Part shown: one piece after another, positions 41,246 to 50,575 of the stretch
How the letters are laid out: the number at the start of each line of letters is the position of its first letter
Numbering within the stretch: position 1 is the first letter of the stretch
Assembly (NCBI RefSeq): GCF_003992125.1
Contig: NZ_RQUY01000005.1
Span: forward strand, 43,365-107,364
Length of the DNA stretch: 64,000 nucleotides
Origin: Veillonella caviae
Lineage (GTDB): Bacteria > Bacillota > Negativicutes > Veillonellales > Veillonellaceae
Direction: 5' to 3'
The notes under the pieces: generated by a model
Database searches by the model: none
What the model was told of the DNA's origin: nothing
The model's input: only the letters and a program-made list of their open reading frames with translations
Translations under genes and position numbers: made by a program

Positions 41246-44200
41246 CTATTTTGCATATTTTTCTTTAAATGCTGCCAATTGCGCCTCTTCTAAGGATAGT
41301 CCTTGACCGAGGAATCGTTCTATAGCATTGTGCATTTCTTCATATGCTACTGGTACGACTTTAGTGAATCGGTTCACAAAGTTATTCCAGTTTTCAAGGA
41401 TGTGACGGCCTTTAGCAGAATTAGTATGTAACACATGTTGTTCAACTAATGCTTTAATTCTAGCAAGGTCATCGTTGTTAGCAGGACGCAATTCTACGAG
41501 ACCTGTATTGACGTATCTTTCATCACAGTCGAGGATATACGCATAACCACCAGACATACCTGCGCCAAAGTTACGGCCAATTCTGCCCAATACAAGAACT
41601 TCGCCACCAGTCATGTATTCACAACCGTGATCGCCAACGCCTTCCACAACAGCAGTAATACCGCTATTACGAACGGCAAAACGTTCACCTGCTACACCAT
41701 TGATATAGGATTTGCCAGACGTAGCACCGTAGAATGCAACATTGCCAATAAGGATGTTTTCGTCAGCTTCAAAAATAGATTGACGAGGAGGGTACACAGT
41801 GATAGTACCACCGGACAAACCTTTACCGAGGTAGTCATTAGCATCCCCTTCTAGTTCTAATGTCATGCCTTTTGGAATGAAAGCACCGAAGGATTGACCT
41901 GCCGAACCTTCAAAATTCAATTTAATAGTATTATCTGGAAGTCCGCTTTCACCATATTTACGAGTCACCTCGGAACCTACCAAAGTACCTACAACACGAT
42001 TAATATTAGTAATAGCCAATTTAGCACGAATCGGTTTTTGTTCTTCAATAGCAGGACGACACATACGCAACAATTTGGACATATCTAATGTGCGTTCTAA
42101 TTCATGATCTTGCTCGATTTCGTGCATATGACCTACAGAAGCATCCACATATGGATGGAACAATACCCGTTTCAAATCGACACGAGATAGTTTGAAATTA
42201 TCATCTTGAGATTTTTGACGTACTAAATCGATACGACCTACTAATTCACGAACGGAACGGATACCAAGGCGAGCCATGATTTCACGCAATTCGCGAGCAA
42301 TGAAAATCATGAGATTTTCTACATATTCAGGTTTACCTGTGAAACGAGCACGCAATTTTTCATCTTGTGTAGCCACACCGTAAGGACAGGTGTTCAAATT
42401 ACATACACGAGCCATTTTACAACCTACTGCAACGAGTGGCAATGTACCAAAACCAAAGAGTTCAGCACCAAGCATAGCTGCTACAGCAACGTCAAAACCA
42501 GTCATCAATTTAGAATCTACTTCTAATTGAACACGGTCACGCAATCTGTTGAGCATCAAGGTTTGATGTGTTTCAGACAACCCCAATTCCCAAGGCACCC
42601 CAGCATGTTTTACAGAAGTACGACCTGCCGCACCAGTACCGCCATCATAACCAGAAATCAAAATATTGTCCGCTTTTGCTTTCGCTACACCAGCAGCAAT
42701 AGTGCCAACACCAGCTTCAGAAGTCAGTTTAACGGAAATACGCGCATCTTTATTGACGCATTTCAAATCGTAAATCAATTCTGCCAAATCTTCGATGGAA
42801 TAAATATCGTGATGTGGTGGTGGAGAAACGAGTTCTACACCTGGTGTGGAGTGACGAGCCTTACCAATTTCAGGATATACCTTTTTACCTGGTAGTTGTC
42901 CACCTTCACCTGGTTTTGCACCTTGCGCACATTTGATTTGCAATTCTTTAGCATGAATGAGATAGTTTGCAGTTACACCGAAACGACCAGATGCAATTTG
43001 TTTCACCTCTGAATTCATACTATCCCCATTAGGCAATGGTTTAAAGCGAGCTACGTCCTCGCCACCTTCACCAGAATTCGATGTAGTACCTAACCGATTC
43101 ATAGCAATAGCAATAGTTTCATGTGCTTCTTTGCTAATAGCACCATAACTCATGGCCCCAGCTTTAAAACGTTTTACGATGGACATTTCGTCTTCTACTT
43201 CTTCGATAGGAATACCGCCGCCTACAGGGTAGTTAAGTTCCATTAATGAGCGCAATGTAACATGGTAATCATTGCGAATCATTTTAGAATATTCTTTATA
43301 TTTTGCGTAATCCCCTTCGATAACGGACTCCTGTAACAAATCGATAGTTTTAGGGTTGAATAAATGTTCTTCCCCATCTTTCACAGGACCATACCAACCA
43401 CCTGGTTCGAGTACAGTTTCATCAGATTTGAAAGCGCGGTTAAAACGAGCTAACGCTTCTTGTGCTACACCGCCGAGACCAATACCACCAATACGAGTTG
43501 GTGTGTTCACAAAGAATTTATTGATAAAGTCAGAATTTAAACCGAGGGCTTCAAAAATCTGAGCCCCATGATAAGAGCGAACAGTGGAAATACCCATTTT
43601 GGACATAACCTTCATGATGCCTCCTACAGAAGCTTTAATGTAGTTTTCTTCTGCTTTTTCTGGAGAAATATCGCCAAGTCGTTTGCGGGCTTGTAAATCT
43701 TTTACTGTTTCTAATGCCAAATATGGGTTAATAGCTGTTACGCCATAACCAATTAGTGTACAGAAATGATGTACTTCACGAGGCTCACCGGATTCGAGAA
43801 TCAAGCCGATTTCTGTACGCAATACTTTGCGGATTAAGTGATTATGTACCGCAGCTACTGCCAATAATGCAGGAATTGGCGCATGATTTTCATCTACTCC
43901 ACGGTCAGATAAAATTAACACATTTTGCTCTGTGCGCGCCGCTTCTTCTGCTTTTTCACACAATTCAGCTAAAGCATCGCGCATACCTTCCGCCCCTTTA
44001 GATGGGTCGAAGAGAATCGACAAAGTAACAGATTTCATGCGACGGCAATCTAAAGCTTTGATAGATGCCAATTCTTGATTAGTAAGGATTGGAGTACGCA
44101 TGGACAACGCATAAGTACCTGCTTTATTAGGATCTGTTAAATTACCAGAATTACCAAGCATTACACGAGTTGATGTAACCATCGATTCGCGAATAGAGTC

Positions 44201-45829
44201 GATTGGAGGATTCGTTACTTGTGCAAACATTTGCTTAAAGTAGTTATATAACAATTGTGGCTTTTCCGACAAAATTGCCAATGGAGCATCCGCTCCCATA
44301 GCACCAACAGGATCTTTGCCGTCTTTTGCCATCGGTACAATCATACGTACCAAATCTTCTTGAGTATAACCAAAAGCTTGTTGTTCTTTAAGTAAATCTT
44401 CTACAACTGGTACATCGCTTTCATCAGCCTGAGAAATCTCGGACAAATGGATAACGTGTTCTTTCACCCATTCAGAGTAAGGCAATTCGGTAGCAACCCG
44501 TTGTTTAATTTCTTCGTCGGAAATAATGCGCTGCTCTGCTGTATCGATGAGAAGCATTTTGCCTGGTTCCAAACGTCCTTTTGCGCGGATATGTTCTGCA
44601 TCTTCGTTTACAACACCTACCTCAGATGCCATGATGACACGGTCATCAGTAGTCACATAATAACGAGCAGGACGCAAGCCATTTCTATCGAGCACACCAC
44701 CGATAACAGTACCGTCAGTGAACCCCATTGCTGCAGGACCATCCCAAGGTTCCATCATAAAACTGTTAAACTCATAGAAATCGTGTTTTTCTTTGCTCAT
44801 CAAATTATTGCGTTCCCAAGGTTCAGGAATCATCATCATAATTGCATGAGGCAAAGAACGACCTGTCATATGCAAAAATTCCAATGTATTATCAAACATA
44901 GCCGAGTCAGAACCGCTGTCATCAACTACAGGGAATACTTTTTTAATATCTGGGAACAATGGAGATTCTGCTTTACCTTCACGAGCATTAATCCAGTTTA
45001 CATTACCGCGAATAGTATTGATTTCACCATTGTGTACGAGGAATCGGTTAGGATGCGCCCGAGCCCAGCTTGGGAATGTATTTGTACTGAAACGAGAGTG
45101 CACCATCGCCAAAGCAGAAGTAAAATCAAGATCACTTAAATCGAGATAAAAATCGCGTAATTGACCTGGTGTCAACATCCCTTTGTAAACGATAGTTTTA
45201 GAAGATAAGGAAGCAATATAGAAATCGCTAGATAATTCTTTGCTCAATGGGACAATGCGTTTTTCTGCTAGTTTACGGATGATGTATAATTTGCGCTCAA
45301 ACTCTTTGTTATTCGTAACATCTGGACCTTTGCCAATGAGAATTTGAATCATCCAAGGGCGGATTGCAGCCGCTTCGTGGCCCACTTTCGTGCCATCTAC
45401 TGGCACTTCACGCCAACCGAGAACAACTTGACCTTCTTCGCGTACCACTTCTTCAAAAATGCGTTTTTGTTCATTACGAAGGCTTTCATATTTGTGCGCA
45501 AAAATCATACCTACCCCATATTCACCAGCAGGTGGTAAATTAATGCCCAATACTTCGCATTCTCGTTTGAAAAATTCATGTGGAATTTGCACCAAAATAC
45601 CAGCACCGTCACCAGTATCTTTATCGGCACCAGCACCACCACGGTGCTCTAAACGTTCTAAAATGCGCAAGCCATCATCGATAATGTCATGGGATTTTTT
45701 ACCTTTAATATTTACTACAAACCCCATACCGCAGGCATCTTTTTCAAATTGGCTACTATACATGCCATTCGCTTCGAGTCTCGCCTGATCTAAACGCTGC
45801 TGTTCAATAACGCTCTGTTTCGTCTCCAT
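41246..45829 (-). CDS. gltB: Glutamate synthase, large (Fd-GOGAT type) subunit
   Basis: Makes two glutamate from glutamine and 2-oxoglutarate. The start at 45829 has AAGGAG ten bases upstream and gives a 32-residue propeptide before Cys33 in KDACGMGFV, the glutaminase nucleophile. Next come the class II glutaminase (to about residue 430), a central domain, the FMN barrel with its 3Fe-4S cysteines in CKMARVCNLNTC, and the GXGXG helical domain (about 1260-1500: GSAGQSFGAF, GATSGKSYINGVAGERFAVRNSG). Length 1527 residues fits. No gltD (small, NADPH-binding subunit) is adjacent, so this may use ferredoxin or a distant partner. Confidence 0.94.
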   Translation of the reverse strand: METKQSVIEQQRLDQARLEANGMYSSQFEKDACGMGFVVNIKGKKSHDIIDDGLRILERLEHRGGAGADKDTGDGAGILVQIPHEFFKRECEVLGINLPPAGEYGVGMIFAHKYESLRNEQKRIFEEVVREEGQVVLGWREVPVDGTKVGHEAAAIRPWMIQILIGKGPDVTNNKEFERKLYIIRKLAEKRIVPLSKELSSDFYIASLSSKTIVYKGMLTPGQLRDFYLDLSDLDFTSALAMVHSRFSTNTFPSWARAHPNRFLVHNGEINTIRGNVNWINAREGKAESPLFPDIKKVFPVVDDSGSDSAMFDNTLEFLHMTGRSLPHAIMMMIPEPWERNNLMSKEKHDFYEFNSFMMEPWDGPAAMGFTDGTVIGGVLDRNGLRPARYYVTTDDRVIMASEVGVVNEDAEHIRAKGRLEPGKMLLIDTAEQRIISDEEIKQRVATELPYSEWVKEHVIHLSEISQADESDVPVVEDLLKEQQAFGYTQEDLVRMIVPMAKDGKDPVGAMGADAPLAILSEKPQLLYNYFKQMFAQVTNPPIDSIRESMVTSTRVMLGNSGNLTDPNKAGTYALSMRTPILTNQELASIKALDCRRMKSVTLSILFDPSKGAEGMRDALAELCEKAEEAARTEQNVLILSDRGVDENHAPIPALLAVAAVHNHLIRKVLRTEIGLILESGEPREVHHFCTLIGYGVTAINPYLALETVKDLQARKRLGDISPEKAEENYIKASVGGIMKVMSKMGISTVRSYHGAQIFEALGLNSDFINKFFVNTPTRIGGIGLGGVAQEALARFNRAFKSDETVLEPGGWYGPVKDGEEHLFNPKTIDLLQESVIEGDYAKYKEYSKMIRNDYHVTLRSLMELNYPVGGGIPIEEVEDEMSIVKRFKAGAMSYGAISKEAHETIAIAMNRLGTTSNSGEGGEDVARFKPLPNGDSMNSEVKQIASGRFGVTANYLIHAKELQIKCAQGAKPGEGGQLPGKKVYPEIGKARHSTPGVELVSPPPHHDIYSIEDLAELIYDLKCVNKDARISVKLTSEAGVGTIAAGVAKAKADNILISGYDGGTGAAGRTSVKHAGVPWELGLSETHQTLMLNRLRDRVQLEVDSKLMTGFDVAVAAMLGAELFGFGTLPLVAVGCKMARVCNLNTCPYGVATQDEKLRARFTGKPEYVENLMIFIARELREIMARLGIRSVRELVGRIDLVRQKSQDDNFKLSRVDLKRVLFHPYVDASVGHMHEIEQDHELERTLDMSKLLRMCRPAIEEQKPIRAKLAITNINRVVGTLVGSEVTRKYGESGLPDNTIKLNFEGSAGQSFGAFIPKGMTLELEGDANDYLGKGLSGGTITVYPPRQSIFEADENILIGNVAFYGATSGKSYINGVAGERFAVRNSGITAVVEGVGDHGCEYMTGGEVLVLGRIGRNFGAGMSGGYAYILDCDERYVNTGLVELRPANNDDLARIKALVEQHVLHTNSAKGRHILENWNNFVNRFTKVVPVAYEEMHNAIERFLGQGLSLEEAQLAAFKEKYAK

Positions 45830-46170
45830 AGCTCTTGCACTCCTTATCATATCACTTGATGTTCCACAAAACGCGGCGGCATCGTTCCGTACTGGTTTTG
45901 TGAAAGCTCATTATACTTGTAAGTTCATAGAATTCTAAGATTAATTTCTCATAAATATTAAAATTCTATAGAATTTTGTCTATACACAGTATACCAAAGT
46001 CCACTGTAAAATGATAATATAAAAACCGCAACCTAAATTGCGTTCAAAGCATAACGCCATGCGTATTTTGTATACATAAATATATTTCCCTTAAAACTAA
46101 GTCTTTTAATTTCTTATAATCCGTACCTTATGCCCTATAAACTGCACCTTAGGGCAAAAAAAACTACAAA
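45830..46170 (-). promoter_or_regulatory. gltB upstream region with palindromes and leader hairpin
   Basis: No gene is seen in this 340-bp gap. Near gltB, CACAAAAC and GTTTTGTG (about 45866-45903) enclose a GC-rich segment with an inner CGG/CCG pairing, likely a leader stem-loop. AAAATTCTATAGAATTTT (45960-45977) and TAGAATTCTA (45928-45937) are exact palindromes sharing TAGAATT, and could be two half-sites of one regulator. GCCCTA/TAGGGC at 46131-46154 forms another hairpin. Confidence 0.45.
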
Positions 46171-46201
46171 AAAGAAGACCTGTTTTCACAAGTCTTCTTT
46201 T
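46170..46201 (-). terminator. Terminator downstream of hemQ
   Basis: AAAAGAAGAC and GTCTTCTTTT pair around CTGTTTTCACAA. The stem has poly-T on both strands and lies just after hemQ. Confidence 0.75.
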
Positions 46202-46215
46202 ATAAATTTCACAGA

Positions 46216-46956
46216 TTATCCGAAGATTTCCGCCAATTTAGCATCATCAATAATGGTGCCTACATAGAAATCACTGAAGATACCAAATCGTGCACTGGCT
46301 TCTTCAAAACGCATATCGTAAACGATCTTTTTAAATTGAATATCATCATTACTAAAAATGGTAACACCCCATTCCCAATCATCTAAGCCAACACCGCCCG
46401 TAGTGTACTCAGATAACACTTCAAGATATGGTCGGCCCGTCATACCATGAGCACGCATAAAGGCACCACGTTCCTCTTGAGACAACATGAACCAATTATC
46501 ATTGCCTTCCCGTTTTTTGCTCATATTATAGAAGCAAATATATTTATCTTTAGGCACCGATGGATAGAGTTTTGCCTCTACCTCTGGGGTATCTAATTTT
46601 GCTTTTACATAGGCACTCACTTCTGTTACAGATGTATACGAATAAGTTTGTACCAACACAGATGCAATAGCAAGACGGCGGAATTTGCGCTCCCAATTTG
46701 CCAACTCCTCTAAAGATGGCACCAAAATCCACAGCAATAAATCACCTTTATAACCATTTACATCATAGAATGCATAGCTACCCTTTTTAGCTTGATGCAT
46801 CGACTCTAATTCTGCAAGATAGGATTTCAACTCATTACGAGCTGCTTCCTTTTCATCATTACTAAAACAATTCCATGCACTAAAATCCATAGAAAATACC
46901 ATATGTTGACTATGCCAACCTTCTACTGTAGGGATTGCTTTACCCATTTGTATCAC
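46216..46956 (-). CDS. hemQ: Coproheme decarboxylase (HemQ/ChdC)
   Basis: Last enzyme of the coproporphyrin-dependent heme pathway, converting coproheme to heme b with peroxide. The chlorite-dismutase-type fold spans 246 residues. Key residues: the Tyr/Lys motif YNMSKKR (near residue 143; in Staphylococcus the catalytic Tyr145 and Lys149), the proximal His in MRAHGMTGR, and WEWGVTIFSNDD with VYDMRFEEASARFG near the C-terminus. It lies 133 bp after hemY, with AT-rich short repeats between, so it may have its own promoter. Confidence 0.93.
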   Translation of the reverse strand: MIQMGKAIPTVEGWHSQHMVFSMDFSAWNCFSNDEKEAARNELKSYLAELESMHQAKKGSYAFYDVNGYKGDLLLWILVPSLEELANWERKFRRLAIASVLVQTYSYTSVTEVSAYVKAKLDTPEVEAKLYPSVPKDKYICFYNMSKKREGNDNWFMLSQEERGAFMRAHGMTGRPYLEVLSEYTTGGVGLDDWEWGVTIFSNDDIQFKKIVYDMRFEEASARFGIFSDFYVGTIIDDAKLAEIFG

Positions 46957-46980
46957 TCCTTATCTATATATAAAACATCA

Positions 46981-47052
46981 AATAACTATCTAAATAAGTA
47001 ACTAATTAGCCAATCAACCAACTAATTGACTAAATAACTAATCAATTAACTG
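46981..47052. repeat. Degenerate AT-rich short repeats between hemY and hemQ
   Basis: Variants of ACTAATT, ACTAAATA and CAATTAAC recur four or five times within 72 bases. Nothing is encoded. It may hold a promoter or regulator binding sites for hemQ. Confidence 0.3.
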
Positions 47053-47088
47053 TAGAACAATACAGCGCATCATGCCCCTACAACACTA

Positions 47089-48564
47089 TCAATTATTTTC
47101 AACCAATTGTGCTACTAGCGCTTTTGCTTGTTTTACACCATCAGGAATACCGATACCATCGAAAGGTGTACCGATAAGATATAGGTTTGGATAGTTCTCC
47201 TTTACATGATCTCGCACTTTTTTTATAGCACTGCGATGTCCCACATTATACTGCGGCATACAGTGAATAAGGCGATTGATTTTCACCCACTCTGGATTAG
47301 CAGAAAACTTCATAATTCGCTGAATTTCTGTAACAGCCAATTGTGAAAGTTCCTCATCACTATATCGTTCCACTACATCATTACCAGGTTTACCAATAAA
47401 GACTCGCAATACAATTTTATCACTCGGTGTTGTTTGTGGCCACTTTTGATTTAATATAGTGCACGCCGTCAACGGTGTATCTGTCTTGCGTGTAATCAAA
47501 AGACCAGAGCCTTGTAATTCGCCATCAAAAGTAGATTTATCAAAACACATGATAGCAATGGCGCAGCTCGATTGTTCCATGTTGCGCAAGTTGTCGAATA
47601 CCGCATCATGACAGAACCAATCCACATAAGTTGCAGGTGGTGTAGTGATAATGAGTTTGTCAGTTTTTTCTACCCTGCCTTGCACTATCAATTCATACTG
47701 TTCATCGCTGTAATTGATGTGAGAAACCAATGCATTTGTATGAATCGCCACATTACTCGGCATTTGGGCAACAATAGCATCAATGACGCTTTCAAGTCCA
47801 CCTGTTAATTGGCGGAACATACCGGATTGAGCTGCTGTACCTTTCCGTTCAAACTCTTTATCTTTAACAGCATCTTTCCCAGCTCGCGGCATGTCACCTT
47901 CGTTAGCTATCCCTTGGGCCCCTTGGTTAACGCCAGCTTTTTTATGACTCTTTTTAGCAGCCATCATGCCTTTCACCATATTACCATATTTTTGTTCTAC
48001 TTGAATGAAATGAGGGAATGTGGATAGCAAACTAATCTTATATATATCGCCACCATAAATGCCTGCTAATAGTGGTTCAATCAATTTATCCATCATTTCT
48101 TGACCCAAATGGTATGTAAAAAAATGACCGATAGACACATCACCATTTACATCTAAAGGGTATGGTTTCTTAAAATAATCTAATCCAGCACGCAATTTGC
48201 CCGCAACAGAAATAAGCGTAGCTTTCACAAAGGGCATCATTTCTGTAGGAACACCCATGATAGACCCGCCCGGAATTGGATGAATAGTACCACGGTCATA
48301 CACATAGGCCTGTCCTGTTTCATTGGATACCAGTGTATCACCAAGGCCAAGGTCCATAATAAGATCCGTCATTTCAATTTTACGACCCAAATAGGAATCT
48401 GGACCTAATTCTACGACGAATTCGCCAACTCGTTGAGTCTGAATTTTACCACCACAACGAGGCGCTTGTTCGTACACATGGATATGCCAATCTGGTTTAG
48501 CACGACCTAAATAATAAGCAGCTGAAAGTCCTGTTAGGCCTCCGCCAACAATTGTTACCTTCAC
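47089..48564 (-). CDS. hemY: Coproporphyrinogen III oxidase (HemY/CgoX type)
   Basis: FAD enzyme of 491 residues. It begins VTIVGGGLTGLSAAYYLG, the dinucleotide-binding fold, followed by YEQAPRCGGKIQTQRVGEFVVELGPDSY. C-terminal FAD contacts are in RLIHCMPQYNVGH and LIGTPFDGIGIPDGVKQAKAL. In the pathway with HemQ this protein oxidises coproporphyrinogen III to coproporphyrin III rather than protoporphyrinogen; the assignment is by context. An insertion of about 25 residues (KKAGVNQGAQGIANEGDM region, about residues 209-235) is unusual. Its ATG overlaps the hemH stop by four bases. Confidence 0.9.
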   Translation of the reverse strand: MKVTIVGGGLTGLSAAYYLGRAKPDWHIHVYEQAPRCGGKIQTQRVGEFVVELGPDSYLGRKIEMTDLIMDLGLGDTLVSNETGQAYVYDRGTIHPIPGGSIMGVPTEMMPFVKATLISVAGKLRAGLDYFKKPYPLDVNGDVSIGHFFTYHLGQEMMDKLIEPLLAGIYGGDIYKISLLSTFPHFIQVEQKYGNMVKGMMAAKKSHKKAGVNQGAQGIANEGDMPRAGKDAVKDKEFERKGTAAQSGMFRQLTGGLESVIDAIVAQMPSNVAIHTNALVSHINYSDEQYELIVQGRVEKTDKLIITTPPATYVDWFCHDAVFDNLRNMEQSSCAIAIMCFDKSTFDGELQGSGLLITRKTDTPLTACTILNQKWPQTTPSDKIVLRVFIGKPGNDVVERYSDEELSQLAVTEIQRIMKFSANPEWVKINRLIHCMPQYNVGHRSAIKKVRDHVKENYPNLYLIGTPFDGIGIPDGVKQAKALVAQLVENN

Positions 48565-49439
48565 ATTTCTAACCTTTCCGTTATGGCACTCGCCATAGCT
48601 TGCATAAATATTAGATTTCCATTCGGCATCGGTGCGCGATTATACACAGCGCCACCGGCCTCAACGAGTTTACGACATTCTACATCATTATCATACAGCA
48701 CTTCTACATGATCGCTAACAAATCCAAAAGGCACAAAAATAATACGTTTAGTACCTTCTCGGAGGGATTCATTAATCATAGATTCTACAGAGGGACCTAA
48801 CCAACCATCGCGAGGTGGAGCACTTTGAAATGCTAGTTTCCAATTTCCAATCCCCGCTTTGCCTGAAATACGATGAGCAGCTTCTATAATTGAGTTTTTA
48901 TAATTTCCCATCCTATGTTCCGGAACACTGTGTGCAGAATATACAAATAAACCATCACCTTCGCCTATATAAGGGGCTACAGCATCACACCAATACGAAA
49001 GAAAAGATGGTTGTTCCCACCACTCCTTAATATATTCTACTGTTATCTTTGGGTAGTTGGCTAGCAGACTATCTAATTTACGTTCATAAGCGCCCGTACC
49101 TGCGGTGGAATAAAATGGAGATGTAACAATTCCTATGATATGTGTATAACCTTGTTCAGATATGATTTTCAACGCTGTTTCCATACTATTAGAAATATGT
49201 AAATAAGCTGCATATACAGGTATGTTTAACAAATCTTGTAACACAAATTTTTGATGTTCCACCATAGTTTGTAGTGTTAGACTATCCCACTGGTGTATAG
49301 CATCATATCTTTGCCTAAGCACTGCTACATCTCGCTCCGTCGGTATTCGTCCACCACGAATGCTAGTCATATAAGACACCAAATCCTCCGGTGTTCTAGG
49401 AGTGCCAAAGGACAAGAGTAATACTGCTGTATTATTCAT
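48561..49439 (-). CDS. hemH: Coproporphyrin ferrochelatase
   Basis: Inserts ferrous iron into the porphyrin ring. The 292-residue protein starts MNNTAVLLLSFGTPRTPEDLV; YSAHSVPEHR holds the catalytic His, PFGFVSDHVEVLYD the Glu of the metal site. In the HemQ pathway it acts on coproporphyrin III. I use ATG 49439, which overlaps the end of hemE by eight bases; the upstream residues MFMIRVVSYGLEKG belong to the hemE coding region. Translation is coupled on both sides. Confidence 0.92.
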   Translation of the reverse strand: MNNTAVLLLSFGTPRTPEDLVSYMTSIRGGRIPTERDVAVLRQRYDAIHQWDSLTLQTMVEHQKFVLQDLLNIPVYAAYLHISNSMETALKIISEQGYTHIIGIVTSPFYSTAGTGAYERKLDSLLANYPKITVEYIKEWWEQPSFLSYWCDAVAPYIGEGDGLFVYSAHSVPEHRMGNYKNSIIEAAHRISGKAGIGNWKLAFQSAPPRDGWLGPSVESMINESLREGTKRIIFVPFGFVSDHVEVLYDNDVECRKLVEAGGAVYNRAPMPNGNLIFMQAMASAITERLEM

Positions 49440-50487
49440 CAGCAGTCCCTTCTCGAGCCCATAACTGACGACTCTTATCATGAACATAATCCGTTAACCA
49501 ATGCAATTTTTCTGGATCTACTTCTGGGAATACACCATGACCTAGGTTAAATATATGTTTTCCGTGATGTACACCATCCATTAAAATTGTATCTACTTGA
49601 GCGGATATAGTTTTCGTATCTGCTAATAGGTACGCCGGGTCAAGATTACCTTGCACCGTTTGAGTAACGCCACGAGAGGCTGCGTCTCTTAAAGAGCTTC
49701 GCCAATCGAGAGCTACTACATCGAGGGGCAGTTTTGCCCAGGAAGTTACTAAATGATCAGTACCTACACCATTCATAGCTAATGGCACTGTTGGAAATCT
49801 TGCTTTCACAGTGGAAATGATACGTTCCATGTGAGGGAAAATAAATATATCATATTGATTACGATTCACAGCGCCCACCCAAGAATCAAAAATCTGCAAT
49901 GCGTTAGCACCAGATTCAGCCTGCATGGATAAATATTCGATAGACATGGTCGCCAGCTTTTCCATCAAAGCATGCCATACATGAGGTTCACTGACCATAA
50001 GACCTCGCGTTTTATTGTAATTTTTCGTTGGTCCCCCTTCAATAAGATACGATGCGACAGTAAAAGGAGCACCACAGAAGCCGATAAGAGGTACCTTGAG
50101 AACCTCAGTGGTGAGCAATTGAATCGTCTTAGCAATGTATTCCACCTTAGTAGGGTCAAACGCATGTAATCGTTCTACATCTGATAAACGCTGAATTGGC
50201 GTGTCAAATACAGGTCCTACACCAGGTTTAATGTCTACATTAACACCGATAGACACCATAGGACTCATAATATCCTTGTACAAAATAGCCGCATCAACAC
50301 CATATTCCTTAACAGGCAATTCTGTCACCTGCGCACACAATTCCGGTTGCTTCGTAATTTCAAACAAGGTGTATTTTTCTTTGATTTTTCTATATGCTGC
50401 TTGGCTACGACCTGCTTGTCGCATATACCACACAGGGGTTACGCCAGGCTGTTTGCCTCGAATCATATCTAAATAAGCAGTATTCAT
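49432..50487 (-). CDS. hemE: Uroporphyrinogen decarboxylase
   Basis: Removes four carboxyls from uroporphyrinogen III to make coproporphyrinogen III. The 351-residue barrel has the signature PVWYMRQAGRS at the N-terminus (two Arg that bind substrate carboxylates), the catalytic Asp in AILYKDIMSP, GFCGAPFTVASYLIEGG, and NLGHGVFPEVDPE near the end. First gene of the four-gene heme cluster hemE-hemH-hemY-hemQ. The early genes (hemA-hemD) are not here. GGGGTGG precedes the ATG. Confidence 0.95.
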   Translation of the reverse strand: MNTAYLDMIRGKQPGVTPVWYMRQAGRSQAAYRKIKEKYTLFEITKQPELCAQVTELPVKEYGVDAAILYKDIMSPMVSIGVNVDIKPGVGPVFDTPIQRLSDVERLHAFDPTKVEYIAKTIQLLTTEVLKVPLIGFCGAPFTVASYLIEGGPTKNYNKTRGLMVSEPHVWHALMEKLATMSIEYLSMQAESGANALQIFDSWVGAVNRNQYDIFIFPHMERIISTVKARFPTVPLAMNGVGTDHLVTSWAKLPLDVVALDWRSSLRDAASRGVTQTVQGNLDPAYLLADTKTISAQVDTILMDGVHHGKHIFNLGHGVFPEVDPEKLHWLTDYVHDKSRQLWAREGTADE

Positions 50488-50575
50488 GATGCCACCCCTT
50501 TCTTATTGTTTATTTATCATATGTATGTTGAAAGTTCCTACATACACAAGACTTATTGAATAATGAACATTAGAC

